Positions 42,667 through 52,380 of a DNA stretch of 64,000 bases are shown here, piece after piece. This DNA comes from Bacteroidales bacterium (GTDB lineage: Bacteria > Bacteroidota > Bacteroidia > Bacteroidales > F082): positions 1 through 64,000 of the forward strand of contig JAFYIE010000079.1 of assembly GCA_017538795.1 (NCBI GenBank). The letters run 5' to 3'. The position numbers and the translations under genes were made by a program. Numbering within the stretch: position 1 is the stretch's first letter; each line of letters starts with the position of its first letter. The notes under the pieces were generated by a model. That model searched no databases, was not told the DNA's origin, and was given only the letters and a program-made list of their open reading frames with translations.

Positions 42667-44955
42667 ATGAAGAGATTATTTTTAGTTATATCATTGATAT
42701 TCATTGGATTATCTGTCAAGGCACAGGACGGAGAATATCACGTGCGCATTCATGGCCAGGAAAACAAAGGCGTTGTTTTAGACGCACCCGCCACATCTGT
42801 CGACAGCATGTACGTCAACAGCAACAACAAGCTTAAAGTGCGCACTACCAACAACTTATACTCCTTCAGCTTCGACGAAATCGACAGCTTAACATTCCCT
42901 TGGGTTCCGACAAGCACCGGCGACATCGTTTACATTAATTATAACGGCACCAGCGTCGAAATCGACAACCCATATTCGTCATCCGGCGTCAATATCACAG
43001 CCAGCGAGGCAAAAGTTACTATCAATTCAACGAGCTCAGCTAACATAACTTATTGTCTTTCAGGCACTGCCAATCCTGGACGTTTTGAGATTGAGAGCGT
43101 GACAACACCAACAATCAAGTTGAACGGCGTCAACCTCACCAACCCTACTGGCAAAGCGATGGATTTGACTTGCGAAGCAGGAATCATCATGCAACTTGCC
43201 AATGGAACACAGAATTCTCTTGCCGACGGCACCACAAGCGACAAGAAAGCCGCTTTGATGAGCAACAACGACCTTCTCGTTCAAGGCGAAGGCACTCTTA
43301 CTGTTACAGGCTTGGTTCAGCATGCCATGAAAGTGAAAGGACAGTTCAACATGAACTCAGGCAACCTCATCATCGCAAGCTCTGTCGCCGATGGCATTCA
43401 TACTGAAGGGCTTCTCGTTCAAGGCGGCAGCATCACCGTTGAGTCGTGCGGCGACGACGGCATAACCAGCGAACTCGACGGATATATCAACGGCGGAAAC
43501 ATCACCATCACAAGCGGCAGCACCGACATCAACGCCATCTCTGCCGACAGTACTCTTGTCATCAACGGCGGAAATATCAACATCACTGTCACTGGAGTCG
43601 ATTCTAAGTGCATCAAAGCAGATAAGGAACTGACTATCAACGGTGGAACGTTTGTTCTCAACCATTCAGGAAACACCTCTAAAGGTATAAAATCAGATGC
43701 CGACATCACCATCACTGATGGCGACATCACCATCACATCGAGCGGTGCCACAGTGATTGCCAACAACGATCCATCATATTGCACCGCAATTAAAGGCGAA
43801 ACAAATATCTACATCTCCGGAGGTACCTTCAACATCAACCTACCATCCTCAAACAACGGAGGCAAAGGCATCACGTGCAATGGCGATATGATTATCAGCG
43901 GCAACAACACCATCAATATCGAGACTCATGGCGACGGCAGCACTTATACAGCAACTTCAGGCACTGACACCTATTCAAGCTCATGTCTCCGCGCCGAAGG
44001 CAACATGCAGATTCTGAGCGGCGACATCACCCTCACAAGCACAGGAAAAGCTGGTAAAGGCATCAAAGTCGGCTCGAAGAATGGCAATACATATACGGGC
44101 ACTTACACTCAAGGTAACACTGATGGTACAGGTCCTACCCTCACTATCACCACATCTGGAGCTCAAGTCGGTTCAAGCGGCGGCTGGCCTGGTCCTGGCG
44201 GCGGCAGCTCATCGTCAAGAGCATCGGCAAAAGCCATCAAATCGGGCGGCGTGGCAACAGTTTACGGAGGCACAACAGACGTACACACCTCAACAAGCGG
44301 TGCCGAAGGTCTGGAATCTAAGACACAAATCAACATTGAAGGCGGTCAGCATTACTTCAAATGCTACGATGACTGCATCAACTCGTCGGGTAAGATATTC
44401 TTCAACGGCGGTGTTACAGTGTGCTTCAGCAACGGCAATGATGCCGTCGACTCTAATGCGGGACAGGCCGGCGCCATCACCATCGGCAACGGCGTAGCTT
44501 TCGCCTACACCACCAAAGGCAGCCCAGAAGAAGGCTTTGACTGCGACAACAACAACTACATTAGGATTACTGGCACTGGCATCGGTCTCAGCGCAGGCGG
44601 CTCGCAAGGCGGCGGTGGCTGGCCTGGTGGAGGCGGCGGTAGCGGTGGTACTATCACCGACCCTGCACAAGGCTATAAATTCTACACCAGCAGTTATACT
44701 TTCCAAGCAGGTAAATACTACACCCTGTCGAATGCCAGCGGCACAGGTGGCACCAATATGGTGACATTCAGCTTCGAAGCCAACTGCACGAGTAACCTCG
44801 CCCTCATCACAGCGACTGGAATGGTAAGCGGTCAAACATATTATGTAAAGTACGGTAATGATGCTCCAACCAACCCGACGACAGCATTCCACGGACTCTA
44901 CCTCGGTGGAACATCGTCAGCATCGACGCAAGCGTTTAGCTTCCAGGCACAATAA
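42667..44955 (+). CDS. Secreted beta-helix protein of the Cthe_2159 carbohydrate-binding type
   Basis: A 762-residue protein with signal peptide (MKRLFLVISLIFIGLSVKA), a short amino-terminal module (about 22-80, YSFSFDEIDSLTF) and a long right-handed beta-helix (about 95-640) with repeats such as GGNITITSGSTDINAISAD and INGGTFVLNHSGNTSKGI. This resembles the DUF4353/Cthe_2159 family that binds acidic and cellulosic plant polysaccharides. Two Gly/Pro/Trp-rich linkers (GGWPGPGGGSSSS and GGGGWPGGGGGSGG) interrupt it. No T9SS sorting domain is seen at the carboxyl end (ending SFQAQ). It lies 4 nt after the small T9SS protein gene. Likely a polysaccharide-binding surface or secreted protein. Confidence 0.82.
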   Translation: MKRLFLVISLIFIGLSVKAQDGEYHVRIHGQENKGVVLDAPATSVDSMYVNSNNKLKVRTTNNLYSFSFDEIDSLTFPWVPTSTGDIVYINYNGTSVEIDNPYSSSGVNITASEAKVTINSTSSANITYCLSGTANPGRFEIESVTTPTIKLNGVNLTNPTGKAMDLTCEAGIIMQLANGTQNSLADGTTSDKKAALMSNNDLLVQGEGTLTVTGLVQHAMKVKGQFNMNSGNLIIASSVADGIHTEGLLVQGGSITVESCGDDGITSELDGYINGGNITITSGSTDINAISADSTLVINGGNINITVTGVDSKCIKADKELTINGGTFVLNHSGNTSKGIKSDADITITDGDITITSSGATVIANNDPSYCTAIKGETNIYISGGTFNINLPSSNNGGKGITCNGDMIISGNNTINIETHGDGSTYTATSGTDTYSSSCLRAEGNMQILSGDITLTSTGKAGKGIKVGSKNGNTYTGTYTQGNTDGTGPTLTITTSGAQVGSSGGWPGPGGGSSSSRASAKAIKSGGVATVYGGTTDVHTSTSGAEGLESKTQINIEGGQHYFKCYDDCINSSGKIFFNGGVTVCFSNGNDAVDSNAGQAGAITIGNGVAFAYTTKGSPEEGFDCDNNNYIRITGTGIGLSAGGSQGGGGWPGGGGGSGGTITDPAQGYKFYTSSYTFQAGKYYTLSNASGTGGTNMVTFSFEANCTSNLALITATGMVSGQTYYVKYGNDAPTNPTTAFHGLYLGGTSSASTQAFSFQAQ

Positions 44956-45013
44956 TAGTGGAGAGTTTAAAGTGTAGAGTTTAGAGTAGTTTAAAGTTGA
45001 AAGTAAAAAGTTA
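44956..45013 (+). repeat. Degenerate repeat array after beta-helix gene
   Basis: Irregular units of GTTTAAA/GTTTAGA type (GAGTTTAAAGTGTAGAGTTTAGAGTAG) follow the stop codon. They are more decayed than the other arrays. Confidence 0.55.
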
Positions 45014-45044
45014 ATGGAGAAATCTCATAAAGAGGTTTCTCCAT
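45014..45044. terminator. Terminator between beta-helix and glycosyltransferase genes
   Basis: Stem ATGGAGAAATCTC / GAGGTTTCTCCAT with a 5-nt loop between convergent genes; a T-rich stretch follows on the plus strand. Confidence 0.72.
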
Positions 45045-45065
45045 TTCATTTTTATTAAAACTAGA

Positions 45066-46562
45066 TTATTTTCTTCTGAAGAAATAAATGTCATCCTCAA
45101 CGCCGAAACTGCGATAATCTTTCATATACCGCGTATCATAGTGAAAAACAAAACGTTCCTCGTAATTATCACGAAGATATGGCATATCATCAGGAAATAC
45201 AATTCCATGACTTATCATAACCCATAACGGTTTTATTTCTTGTAACGATTTCGCGTTTTCACGCATATCTTTCAACCAAAACGTAAGATACGGAAACAGT
45301 ACTTGATTGCTTTGTATACGATTATTCGAATATAACAGCCCTGCACCTATCGCCATCACAGTATTGTAATTGTAAATAGAATCTCTTTCTGTCTCAGGAA
45401 TATTTTCAAGCTTTTCTGAAAAATCCGAATAAGCTTTCCCAAATTTGTCATTGTCTGTTGCCTCAATCAATAAAAATCCCATAGGACGCATTAGAAATGC
45501 AACAACACATACTGATAACACTGCTATCAGCGCCCTTTTCAATCTTTTCATATGAATATTCAAACCGGCAAGACATAGAACATAAACCGGCATCATCACC
45601 ATTTGATAATGTTCACTGCTTTTGGTTCCAAAAGTAATAAAAAACAGCAAATAGGCGATTATTATTGGAATATTTAATCTATTGCCTCTCAATGATATAA
45701 CATGAATAACAATGAAAGTCGCCAAAATCAAATAATAAAATATAATGACAGCAACATGTATCTTCAACACAACTCCTAAATAATCGAAACCAGACAAAAA
45801 CGTCCCGTAAACCATCCAGTAAACGCCTTCTGCACCAGCTTTGAGGTAAAAATAAAGGAAACAAGGAATTGTAATTGTTAAAATGCCGCCCAAAATAGCT
45901 AACGCTTTGATTATAAACTCTTTCCATTGCTTTTTCAAGAGATAGCCAATGAAAAGGCAAAGCATAAATCCGCAGAAAGGCACAGCGTTGTTGATTCTCA
46001 AGAAAGCGATAACACCAAAGCACAAGCCAATAAAAAATAAATCTTTAGTAGCCAATGGCTTATCATAGTTATACGACTTCAAAAACTTGTACAGCGGATA
46101 GCAGATGAACGGCAAGCTCCACTCTTCCGACAAATCGCCGCCTTCGTAGAAGCATAAAAGCAACACAAATCCGGCCAACAATATATAAAACCGACTTGCG
46201 CCTTCTTTATACAAAGATATTATCTTATCTAATAAAATTGCAGTGATTGTCAACGAGATAGCTTGAAAAATGAGGATTACAAAATCACCACCGAGCCATA
46301 GACAGAGGGCGTGCAGGAAATACAGCAAACATCCTTTGTTGTCAAAATAGTCGAGATAGATGGTTTTGCCCTTCAGAATTGCCATTCCCATCTGTTTGAA
46401 GATGGCAGCGTCATAGCCCACATAAGCATAAAGTGGCGATGTCGCACGAGAGAAAAGCAATACGAAAACGAAAGAAATCAAGGCAAGAAACCAATAATAC
46501 CACTTCGCACCAATCAAATCGATGGCATTTTGCTTTATTGATATCTGGAATCGTTTAAACAT
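45066..46562 (-). CDS. Multi-pass membrane glycosyltransferase, PMT/ArnT-like (498 aa)
   Basis: A polytopic membrane protein with about ten hydrophobic helices (for example 25-43 and 335-360). The first loop contains YVGYDAAIFKQMGMAI and KGKTIYLDYFDNKG, the acidic-residue-containing loop typical of GT-C enzymes such as glycosyltransferase family 39, which move sugar or sugar-phosphate from a polyprenyl carrier to an acceptor. The carboxyl end has a soluble stretch without transmembrane segments. Substrate is unknown; O-glycosylation of secreted proteins or surface glycan assembly would both fit. It has no adjacent glycan cluster. The start is 75 nt after rimO's end, separated by heptamer arrays. 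Confidence 0.75.
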   Translation of the reverse strand: MFKRFQISIKQNAIDLIGAKWYYWFLALISFVFVLLFSRATSPLYAYVGYDAAIFKQMGMAILKGKTIYLDYFDNKGCLLYFLHALCLWLGGDFVILIFQAISLTITAILLDKIISLYKEGASRFYILLAGFVLLLCFYEGGDLSEEWSLPFICYPLYKFLKSYNYDKPLATKDLFFIGLCFGVIAFLRINNAVPFCGFMLCLFIGYLLKKQWKEFIIKALAILGGILTITIPCFLYFYLKAGAEGVYWMVYGTFLSGFDYLGVVLKIHVAVIIFYYLILATFIVIHVISLRGNRLNIPIIIAYLLFFITFGTKSSEHYQMVMMPVYVLCLAGLNIHMKRLKRALIAVLSVCVVAFLMRPMGFLLIEATDNDKFGKAYSDFSEKLENIPETERDSIYNYNTVMAIGAGLLYSNNRIQSNQVLFPYLTFWLKDMRENAKSLQEIKPLWVMISHGIVFPDDMPYLRDNYEERFVFHYDTRYMKDYRSFGVEDDIYFFRRK

Positions 46563-46575
46563 ACTAATAAATCCA

Positions 46576-46650
46576 AGCCATTAGGTATTAGCCACTAGCC
46601 ATTAGGTAGAACAATTCTAATGGCTAATGGCTAACGGCTAATGGCTAATA
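46576..46650. repeat. Heptamer arrays at the rimO 3' end, head-to-head
   Basis: Two opposed runs of 7-mers, GCCATTAG-type (46576-46610) and TAATGGC-type (46618-46650), separated by about 8 nt and partly complementary. The rimO carboxyl residues ISH and its TAG stop codon are encoded inside the second run. Confidence 0.82.
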
Positions 46651-47936
46651 ACCTCTCCGTAGCAATCGAAATAATCAGCCTGAATAATATTCACATTGAC
46701 AAAACTGCCAATCTCCAACTTATTATCTTTCATTGAGATAAGCACCTCATCATCGACTTCAGGAGAGTCGTATTGGGTACGACCGACATAGTAGCCGCCT
46801 TCGGTGCGGTCGATGAGCACTTTTTCGATTCTGCCGAGACGTTTTTGATTGATTTCCAATGAGATATCCTGCTGCACATCCATGAATTTATCAACGCGCG
46901 CCTTCTTCACCTCTTCCGGAACATCGTCTTCGAGTTCAAAGGCCGGAGTCCCCTCCTCAGCCGAGTAAGCGAACACGCCGGCGCGCTCAAAACGCATCTC
47001 TTTGATGAAATCAATCAACTCATTGAACTGCTCCTCTGTCTCGCCAGGAAAACCAACGATAAACGTACTTCTAAAAGCTATATCCGGAACGTACGAGCGC
47101 ACTTTCTTCACGAATTCAACGGTCTGTTCATGTGTCACACCACGACGCATCGCCTTCAAAATCGGTGTGCTGATGTGCTGCAAAGGCAAATCGATATAAT
47201 GACAAATCTTCTTGTTGTCGCGCATCAATTCAAGCAACTCTACAGGGAATCCAAGCGGATAGCCGTAATGCAAGCGAATCCACTCGATGCCGTCGATTTC
47301 AGTGAGTTTCTGAACCAACTCAACGATATGTGACTTTCCGTCGATGTCGTAGCCGTAAAATGTAAGGTCTTGTGCAATGAGTATCAACTCTTTAACGCCT
47401 TTCTTCGCAAGGTTTTCCGCCTCTTCGATGAGGTTTTCCATCGGCACAGACTTATGCTCGCCGCGAATCAGCGGGATTGCACAGAAAGCGCAATGACGGT
47501 CGCAGCCTTCCGAAATTTTCAGATATGCGTAATGCGATGGCGTCGAAAGCACTCGCTCACAGCAATAATCAGCATGAAAATCTGATTTCAAGATGTCGGC
47601 AGCGACATGTTGCACCGGCTCCACTCCAAAGAAAGCGTCAACTTCATGAATCTCTTTGCGCAACTCTTTTTTGTAACGCTCCGAGAGACAACCCATCACA
47701 TATAACTTCTTGATTTTGTTGGCTTTACGCAGTTCAGCATATTCCAAAATAGTGTCAATCGACTCTTCTTTTGCGTCGCCGATGAAGCCGCAGGTATTTA
47801 TAATCACTACGTCAGATTTCTCCTCCGAATCGTGGACGATTTTATATGTGTTGTTCAGCAAAGCCGCCAGATGCTCCGAATCGACTTTGTTCTTCGAGCA
47901 ACCAAGGGTTACAATATTTAAAACGGGTTTTCTCAT
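46638..47936 (-). CDS. rimO: Ribosomal protein S12 methylthiotransferase
   Basis: RimO is a radical-SAM enzyme that adds a methylthio group to an Asp of ribosomal protein S12. The 432-residue protein has the UPF0004 domain (1-100, LGCSKNKVDSE), the radical-SAM cluster motif CDRHCAFCAIP (about 140-150) and a TRAM domain at the end (LIDRTEGGYYVGRTQYDSPE). It overlaps ftsY by 4 nt and is the last gene of the rpmG-DUF4295-ftsY-rimO unit. The last three residues before the stop lie in a heptamer array, so the terminus may be a recent addition. Confidence 0.96.
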   Translation of the reverse strand: MRKPVLNIVTLGCSKNKVDSEHLAALLNNTYKIVHDSEEKSDVVIINTCGFIGDAKEESIDTILEYAELRKANKIKKLYVMGCLSERYKKELRKEIHEVDAFFGVEPVQHVAADILKSDFHADYCCERVLSTPSHYAYLKISEGCDRHCAFCAIPLIRGEHKSVPMENLIEEAENLAKKGVKELILIAQDLTFYGYDIDGKSHIVELVQKLTEIDGIEWIRLHYGYPLGFPVELLELMRDNKKICHYIDLPLQHISTPILKAMRRGVTHEQTVEFVKKVRSYVPDIAFRSTFIVGFPGETEEQFNELIDFIKEMRFERAGVFAYSAEEGTPAFELEDDVPEEVKKARVDKFMDVQQDISLEINQKRLGRIEKVLIDRTEGGYYVGRTQYDSPEVDDEVLISMKDNKLEIGSFVNVNIIQADYFDCYGEVISH

Positions 47937-48889
47937 TTGAATAATGAATCAACAAATTCATTTCTGTCAAAAATCTGCAGATTTTCCATCTTCTCTCCCA
48001 CTCCGATGTATTTCACCGGAATCTTAAACTGATCGGAGATGCCGATGACCACGCCGCCCTTGGCTGTGCCATCCAATTTGGTGAGTGCCAACGCATTAAC
48101 TTCAGTCGCAGCGATAAACTGACGAGCCTGTTCGATGGCATTCTGTCCTGTTGAAGCATCCAAAACCAGCAACACCTCATGCGGTGCATCAGGAATGACC
48201 TTCTGGCATACTTTCTTTATCTTCGAAAGCTCGTTCATCAAGCCGATTTTGTTGTGCAGACGGCCAGCTGTATCAATCAAAACCACGTCGGCGCCTTGTG
48301 CCACAGCCGATTTCACTGTATCAAAAGCGACAGATGCAGGGTCAGCGCCCATGCCTTGAGAGACAATCGGCACACCCACCTTGTCAGCCCAAATCTTGAG
48401 CTGGTCGACAGCAGCTGCACGGAATGTGTCGGAAGCGCCGAGCATCACCTTCTTGCCCGCCATCTTGAAGTTGTATGCTAGCTTTCCGATAGTAGTAGTC
48501 TTACCCACTCCGTTCACGCCCACGACCATGATGACGTAAGGTTTTTTATCTTCCGGAAGATCGAAAGTGCTGCCGTCGCCTGAGTTATTCTCCTGAAGCA
48601 ACGATGCTATCTCCTCCTTCAATATCATATTCAACTCACTGGTTCCCAGATATTTATCGCGTGCCACACGTTTCTGAATGCGGTCGATAATCTTCAAAGT
48701 GGTATCGACGCCAACGTCAGATGTCACCAGAATCTCCTCAAGGTTATCCAAGACCTCGTCATCGACCGCCGATTTTCCGATAATCGCCTTCGAAATGCGG
48801 TCGAACACGCTGGTTCTAGTCTTCTCCAGACCTTTATTCAGATCTTCTTTAGCCTCTTTATCTCTCTTAAAAAATGAAAATAAGCCCAT
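47933..48889 (-). CDS. ftsY: Signal recognition particle receptor FtsY
   Basis: The 318-residue SRP receptor GTPase that brings ribosome-nascent chain complexes to the membrane. It has a short acidic/basic amino end, an N domain (25-100), and a G domain with [45 protein letters not shown] and GVGEKMENL. The Bacteroidetes form lacks the long acidic A domain of E. coli FtsY. It overlaps rimO by 4 nt and follows DUF4295. Confidence 0.97.
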   Translation of the reverse strand: MGLFSFFKRDKEAKEDLNKGLEKTRTSVFDRISKAIIGKSAVDDEVLDNLEEILVTSDVGVDTTLKIIDRIQKRVARDKYLGTSELNMILKEEIASLLQENNSGDGSTFDLPEDKKPYVIMVVGVNGVGKTTTIGKLAYNFKMAGKKVMLGASDTFRAAAVDQLKIWADKVGVPIVSQGMGADPASVAFDTVKSAVAQGADVVLIDTAGRLHNKIGLMNELSKIKKVCQKVIPDAPHEVLLVLDASTGQNAIEQARQFIAATEVNALALTKLDGTAKGGVVIGISDQFKIPVKYIGVGEKMENLQIFDRNEFVDSLFK

Positions 48890-48965
48890 TTCCTATGTTT
48901 TTAAACCTCAAAAAGCTCTCCCGCCGAAACGGGAAAGCTATTCTAAATCAATTCAAAAAACTATA

Positions 48966-49118
48966 TTAGTTCTTTGCGATGAATTCTTGTGCCTGGTCAA
49001 TCGGGACGATGGTCTCTTCAAAATAGTAAGCACCAGTTTTCTCTGATTTCTTCATTTTGATGACCTTCGTGAATTCCTTACCAGCTGTGTGCAATGATGC
49101 AACTACCTTCTTTGCCAT
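48966..49118 (-). CDS. DUF4295 small protein (50 aa)
   Basis: A 50-codon frame starting MAKKVVASLHTAGKEFTK and ending FIAKN, too short for many gene finders. It is the DUF4295 family, conserved between rpmG and ftsY in Bacteroidetes. Its basic, ribosomal-protein-like composition and location suggest a ribosome-associated role; I recall that a small Bacteroidetes-specific large-subunit protein was found in a Flavobacterium ribosome structure and this may be it, but I could not verify the match. It lies 10 nt after rpmG. Confidence 0.9.
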   Translation of the reverse strand: MAKKVVASLHTAGKEFTKVIKMKKSEKTGAYYFEETIVPIDQAQEFIAKN

Positions 49119-49128
49119 ATCCTAAATC

Positions 49129-49317
49129 TTATTTAATTTCTTTGTGAAGAGTCATTTTCTTGAGGATTGGGTTGTATTTCATGAGTTCCAATCTCTCTGG
49201 GGTGTTCTTCTTGTTCTTCGTTGTAACGTAACGAGAAGTTCCCGGGATGCCTGTTGCCTTTTGCTCTGTGCACTCCAAAATCACTTGTACGCGTGCGTCT
49301 TTAACTTTCTTTGACAT
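49129..49317 (-). CDS. rpmG: 50S ribosomal protein L33
   Basis: A 62-residue L33, recognised from [20 protein letters not shown], the [22 protein letters not shown] core and the carboxyl end LHKEIK. It has one Cys rather than the paired zinc-binding cysteines, so it is a zinc-independent form. It leads the rpmG-DUF4295-ftsY-rimO operon from a TAnnTTTG promoter at 49346-49353; rpmB (L28), which often precedes it in related genomes, is not here. Confidence 0.97.
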   Translation of the reverse strand: MSKKVKDARVQVILECTEQKATGIPGTSRYVTTKNKKNTPERLELMKYNPILKKMTLHKEIK

Positions 49318-49345
49318 ATCTATTTCCTTTCAAATTTTCGGACTG

Positions 49346-49353
49346 CAAAAATA
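49346..49353 (-). promoter_or_regulatory. -7 promoter element for the rpmG operon
   Basis: TATTTTTG followed by CAG on the minus strand, 29 nt upstream of the rpmG start codon. Confidence 0.7.
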
Positions 49354-49430
49354 CATATTTTTTTGATATCCGACAACATTTTCAGTCAAAAAATTTTAAA
49401 ACTTTAACAACTTGATTATCAATAGTTTAA

Positions 49431-51131
49431 TTATTCCTTATTGATAATTTTATTGACAACCTCGAGAATTTCAGCCTCTTTCTTGATGGCAGCAGCCTCA
49501 ATCTTTGCGCCATCGGCAACAATTTTATCGGCAAATGCTCTGTCTTTCAATCCAGCGGCGTTGATTTTAACGTTGAGATATGCGCCCATCACAGCACTTC
49601 TGCAGCACAAAGCACCTACTCCGGCATCTGACACTGATGCAGGATTGCCTGTCTTTGCCATCGCTTCTACGATTTCGAATGCCTCAAATGCCACGTTCAT
49701 AGTCTTGAAAGGCACCTTTGTAGCATACTGCGATGCGAGCTCTAGAGCCTCCATACGAGCAGCCTTGTCGGCATCGGTCTTCTTTGGCATCTGCAATGCG
49801 GCCATGATCTTGTTGAAAGCATTGGTATCTTCATCAACTAAATCAAGAAGCTGATCTTTCAAAACCTGACCTTTTTCAGCAACCTTTGAAAACTCTTCCC
49901 AGCGGTCATCCCAACCTGGTTTGTGTGATGAAAGGTTTGCCACCATCGTTGCCAATGCTGCGCCGAGAGCACCCATGTAAGCTGAGATTGAGCCGCCACC
50001 TGGAGCCGGACTCTCGCTGGCTGTCTCGTTAGCAAAGCCTGTGCATGTCATATCGACGAGCTTCTTCTGTGTCATGTCTTCGATAAGGAATTCGATGACT
50101 TTTTCCTTCGGGTTGAATGGTTTCAGATCATCAAGACCCATCGACTTGATAGCAATCTTCATGATTTCATCCTCGCTCACACCCAATGAACGCTGCTGTT
50201 TTGCAAGATAATACTTACCAGCGTCAATCAACACCTTCTTAGGAATCAAACCGACGATTTCGCAGCCTGTCACGCGCACGCCACGAGCTGCAGCCTTAGC
50301 GCAGACCTCGTCGAAGCATACGTGAACCGGTGAGACGTTGATGTTTGTGATGTTCATTGAAACCTGGGCAATGCCGTATTCCTCGATGAACCAGCCGATA
50401 GCCTTGGTGCTCTTCAGAGTGCCAGGAATCATGATGGTGTTGCCGTTTTCATCTTTGATTGGCTTGTCGGTTACCTTCGGTCCCACTCTCTTCGGACGAC
50501 CTTTCTCGCGAACGTCGAAAGCGATGGCGTTGGCGCGGCGTGTCGAAGTGGTGTTGAGGTTATAGTTGATTGCGATAAGGAAGTCGCGGGCTCCGACCTG
50601 TGTAGCGCCAGTCTGTGCCACGTGCTCGTTCCATTCGTTCGGACCGAAATCAGGTTTCCATTCTTCTGTTCCGAGACGGCTCGACAATGACTCATATTCG
50701 CCTGTGCGGCAATATGCCAAATTCTTACGTTTGGGCTGGAAGGCGGCCTCTTCGTAGCAATATATAGGGATATTGAGCTCTTCGCCGAAGCGTTTTGCGA
50801 GGTTACGGGCATAGACAACCACCTCGTCCATTGTGATGTTTGAAATCGGGATGAGAGGGCAAACGTCTGTAGCACCCTGACGTGGGTGGTCGCCGTGATG
50901 GTTGCGCATGTCGATAAGCTCGGCAGCCTTCTTCACCACGCGGAATGCGGCTTCGCACACATTTTCCGGCTCGCCCACAAAGGTAATGACGGTACGGTTT
51001 GTCGTCGCACCCGGGTCAACGTCCAACAATTTCACGCCTTCAACCTTCTCGATCTCGGCAGTCACCTGATTGATGATGTTCACATCGCGACCTTCGCTGA
51101 TATTCGGAACACATTCGATTAATTGTTTCAT
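49431..51131 (-). CDS. ftcD: Bifunctional glutamate formimidoyltransferase / formimidoyltetrahydrofolate cyclodeaminase
   Basis: A 566-residue fusion as in animal FTCD. The formimidoyltransferase half (1-330, ECVPNISEGRDVNII, HHGDHPRQGATDVCPLIP, KSTKAIGWFIEEYGIAQ) moves the formimino group from N-formimino-glutamate to tetrahydrofolate. The cyclodeaminase half (about 360-566, ASESPAPGGGSISAYMGAL) releases ammonia to give 5,10-methenyl-tetrahydrofolate. It catalyses the last steps of histidine degradation and feeds one-carbon pools. It follows hutI by 4 nt; a weak AT-rich hairpin spans its stop codon (49415-49448). Confidence 0.96.
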   Translation of the reverse strand: MKQLIECVPNISEGRDVNIINQVTAEIEKVEGVKLLDVDPGATTNRTVITFVGEPENVCEAAFRVVKKAAELIDMRNHHGDHPRQGATDVCPLIPISNITMDEVVVYARNLAKRFGEELNIPIYCYEEAAFQPKRKNLAYCRTGEYESLSSRLGTEEWKPDFGPNEWNEHVAQTGATQVGARDFLIAINYNLNTTSTRRANAIAFDVREKGRPKRVGPKVTDKPIKDENGNTIMIPGTLKSTKAIGWFIEEYGIAQVSMNITNINVSPVHVCFDEVCAKAAARGVRVTGCEIVGLIPKKVLIDAGKYYLAKQQRSLGVSEDEIMKIAIKSMGLDDLKPFNPKEKVIEFLIEDMTQKKLVDMTCTGFANETASESPAPGGGSISAYMGALGAALATMVANLSSHKPGWDDRWEEFSKVAEKGQVLKDQLLDLVDEDTNAFNKIMAALQMPKKTDADKAARMEALELASQYATKVPFKTMNVAFEAFEIVEAMAKTGNPASVSDAGVGALCCRSAVMGAYLNVKINAAGLKDRAFADKIVADGAKIEAAAIKKEAEILEVVNKIINKE

Positions 51132-51135
51132 ATTT

Positions 51136-52380
51136 TTATTTTATTAATTTTCCTTTTAAAATCATTGTCTGAACCTTGTTCGCCCCATAATAATACGGCA
51201 TAAACTCCAGCTGGGTCATCGGCTTGGTGATAATCACATTAGCAATCTTGCCCTTGGTGATGGAGCCGAGTTCGTGAGCCACATCCATGGCATACGCGGT
51301 GTTCAAAGTTGTAGCATTCAATGCCTCTTCCGGTGTCATGCGATAGCGGATGCAGGCGCATGAAAGCACAAACTGCATATTGCCTGATGGCGATGTACCA
51401 GGGTTGAAGTCAGATGCCATAGCGACTGGCAATCCAGCGTTAATCATATCGCGGACTGGCGAAAGTGGCAAGTTCAGGAAGAAAGCACAGCCAGGAAGCA
51501 CCGTCGGCATGGTGTCGGAGCCTTTCAAAGCCTCGATTTCCTCTTTTCCCATCTGCTCGAGATGGTCAACAGAGATGGCGCCGTATTTCACACCCACCTG
51601 CACGCCGCCTGACACAGCCATCTCGTTGGCGTGGATCTTCGGACGCATGCCGTATTTGATACCAGCCATGAGTATTCTTTCAGTGTCTTCAACAGTAAAG
51701 AAGCCTTTGTCGCAGAAAACGTCAATGAAATCTGCCAAATCCTCAGCTGCGACAAGCGGAATCATCTCGTTGATGACGAGATCGACATAGTCTTCCTGAT
51801 GTCCACGGTACTCCATCGGGATGCCGTGAGCGCCAAGGAAATTCGACTTTATCGTCATCGGAGAGTTCTCCTTCATACGACGTATCACGCGCAAAAGCTT
51901 CAACTCACTCTCGGTGGTAAGACCATAGCCGCTCTTGATTTCGACGGCGCCGGTTCCCATATGCATAATCTCATCGAGACGCTGCATAGCTGACTCATAA
52001 AGCTCGTCTTCGCTAGCAGCTGCTGTAGCTTTCGCCGAGTTGAGGATTCCTCCTCCCCTTTTTGCAATCTCCTCGTAGCTCAAGCCACGGATTTTGTCGC
52101 AAAACTCCATCTCGCGCGAGTTGGCATACACCAAATGGGTGTGCGAGTCGCAGAACGCAGGCAAGACCAGTCCACCTTTGGCATCGACGATTTTCTTCTC
52201 CGTTGCCAGATATTCCTGGTATTTCGGAGATTTCATCTCGCCATAGTCGGCAATCTTGCTACCTTTTATATATAGGTATGCATTCTTGATGCGCTTAACA
52301 TCTGACATCGCGGAGCCGGCCTTCCACAGACTGCCGTCCTCCACGATGCCGCAGAGTTCTTTAATGTTTGTAATTAACAT
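51136..52380 (-). CDS. hutI: Imidazolonepropionase
   Basis: A 414-residue metal-dependent amidohydrolase that opens 4-imidazolone-5-propionate to N-formimino-glutamate, the third step of histidine degradation. The HxH metal motif is FCDSHTHLVYA, with KSGYGLTTESELKLL, the HANEMA ligand segment, AISVDHLEQMG and DFNPGTSPSGNM. It overlaps the deoxyhypusine synthase-like gene by one base and precedes ftcD by 4 nt, forming a histidine-degradation unit. Histidase (hutH) and urocanase (hutU) are not in the window. Confidence 0.96.
   Translation of the reverse strand: MLITNIKELCGIVEDGSLWKAGSAMSDVKRIKNAYLYIKGSKIADYGEMKSPKYQEYLATEKKIVDAKGGLVLPAFCDSHTHLVYANSREMEFCDKIRGLSYEEIAKRGGGILNSAKATAAASEDELYESAMQRLDEIMHMGTGAVEIKSGYGLTTESELKLLRVIRRMKENSPMTIKSNFLGAHGIPMEYRGHQEDYVDLVINEMIPLVAAEDLADFIDVFCDKGFFTVEDTERILMAGIKYGMRPKIHANEMAVSGGVQVGVKYGAISVDHLEQMGKEEIEALKGSDTMPTVLPGCAFFLNLPLSPVRDMINAGLPVAMASDFNPGTSPSGNMQFVLSCACIRYRMTPEEALNATTLNTAYAMDVAHELGSITKGKIANVIITKPMTQLEFMPYYYGANKVQTMILKGKLIK

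Noticed and set aside
44290-44892. A 200-codon minus-strand frame opposite the beta-helix gene
   Set aside because: It mirrors the glycine-rich repeats of the real gene and has no independent support.
49415-49448. AT-rich hairpin across the ftcD stop codon as a terminator
   Set aside because: The ATTATCAATA/TATTGATAAT stem is all weak pairs and has no T tract in the right place; it may be chance in AT-rich sequence.
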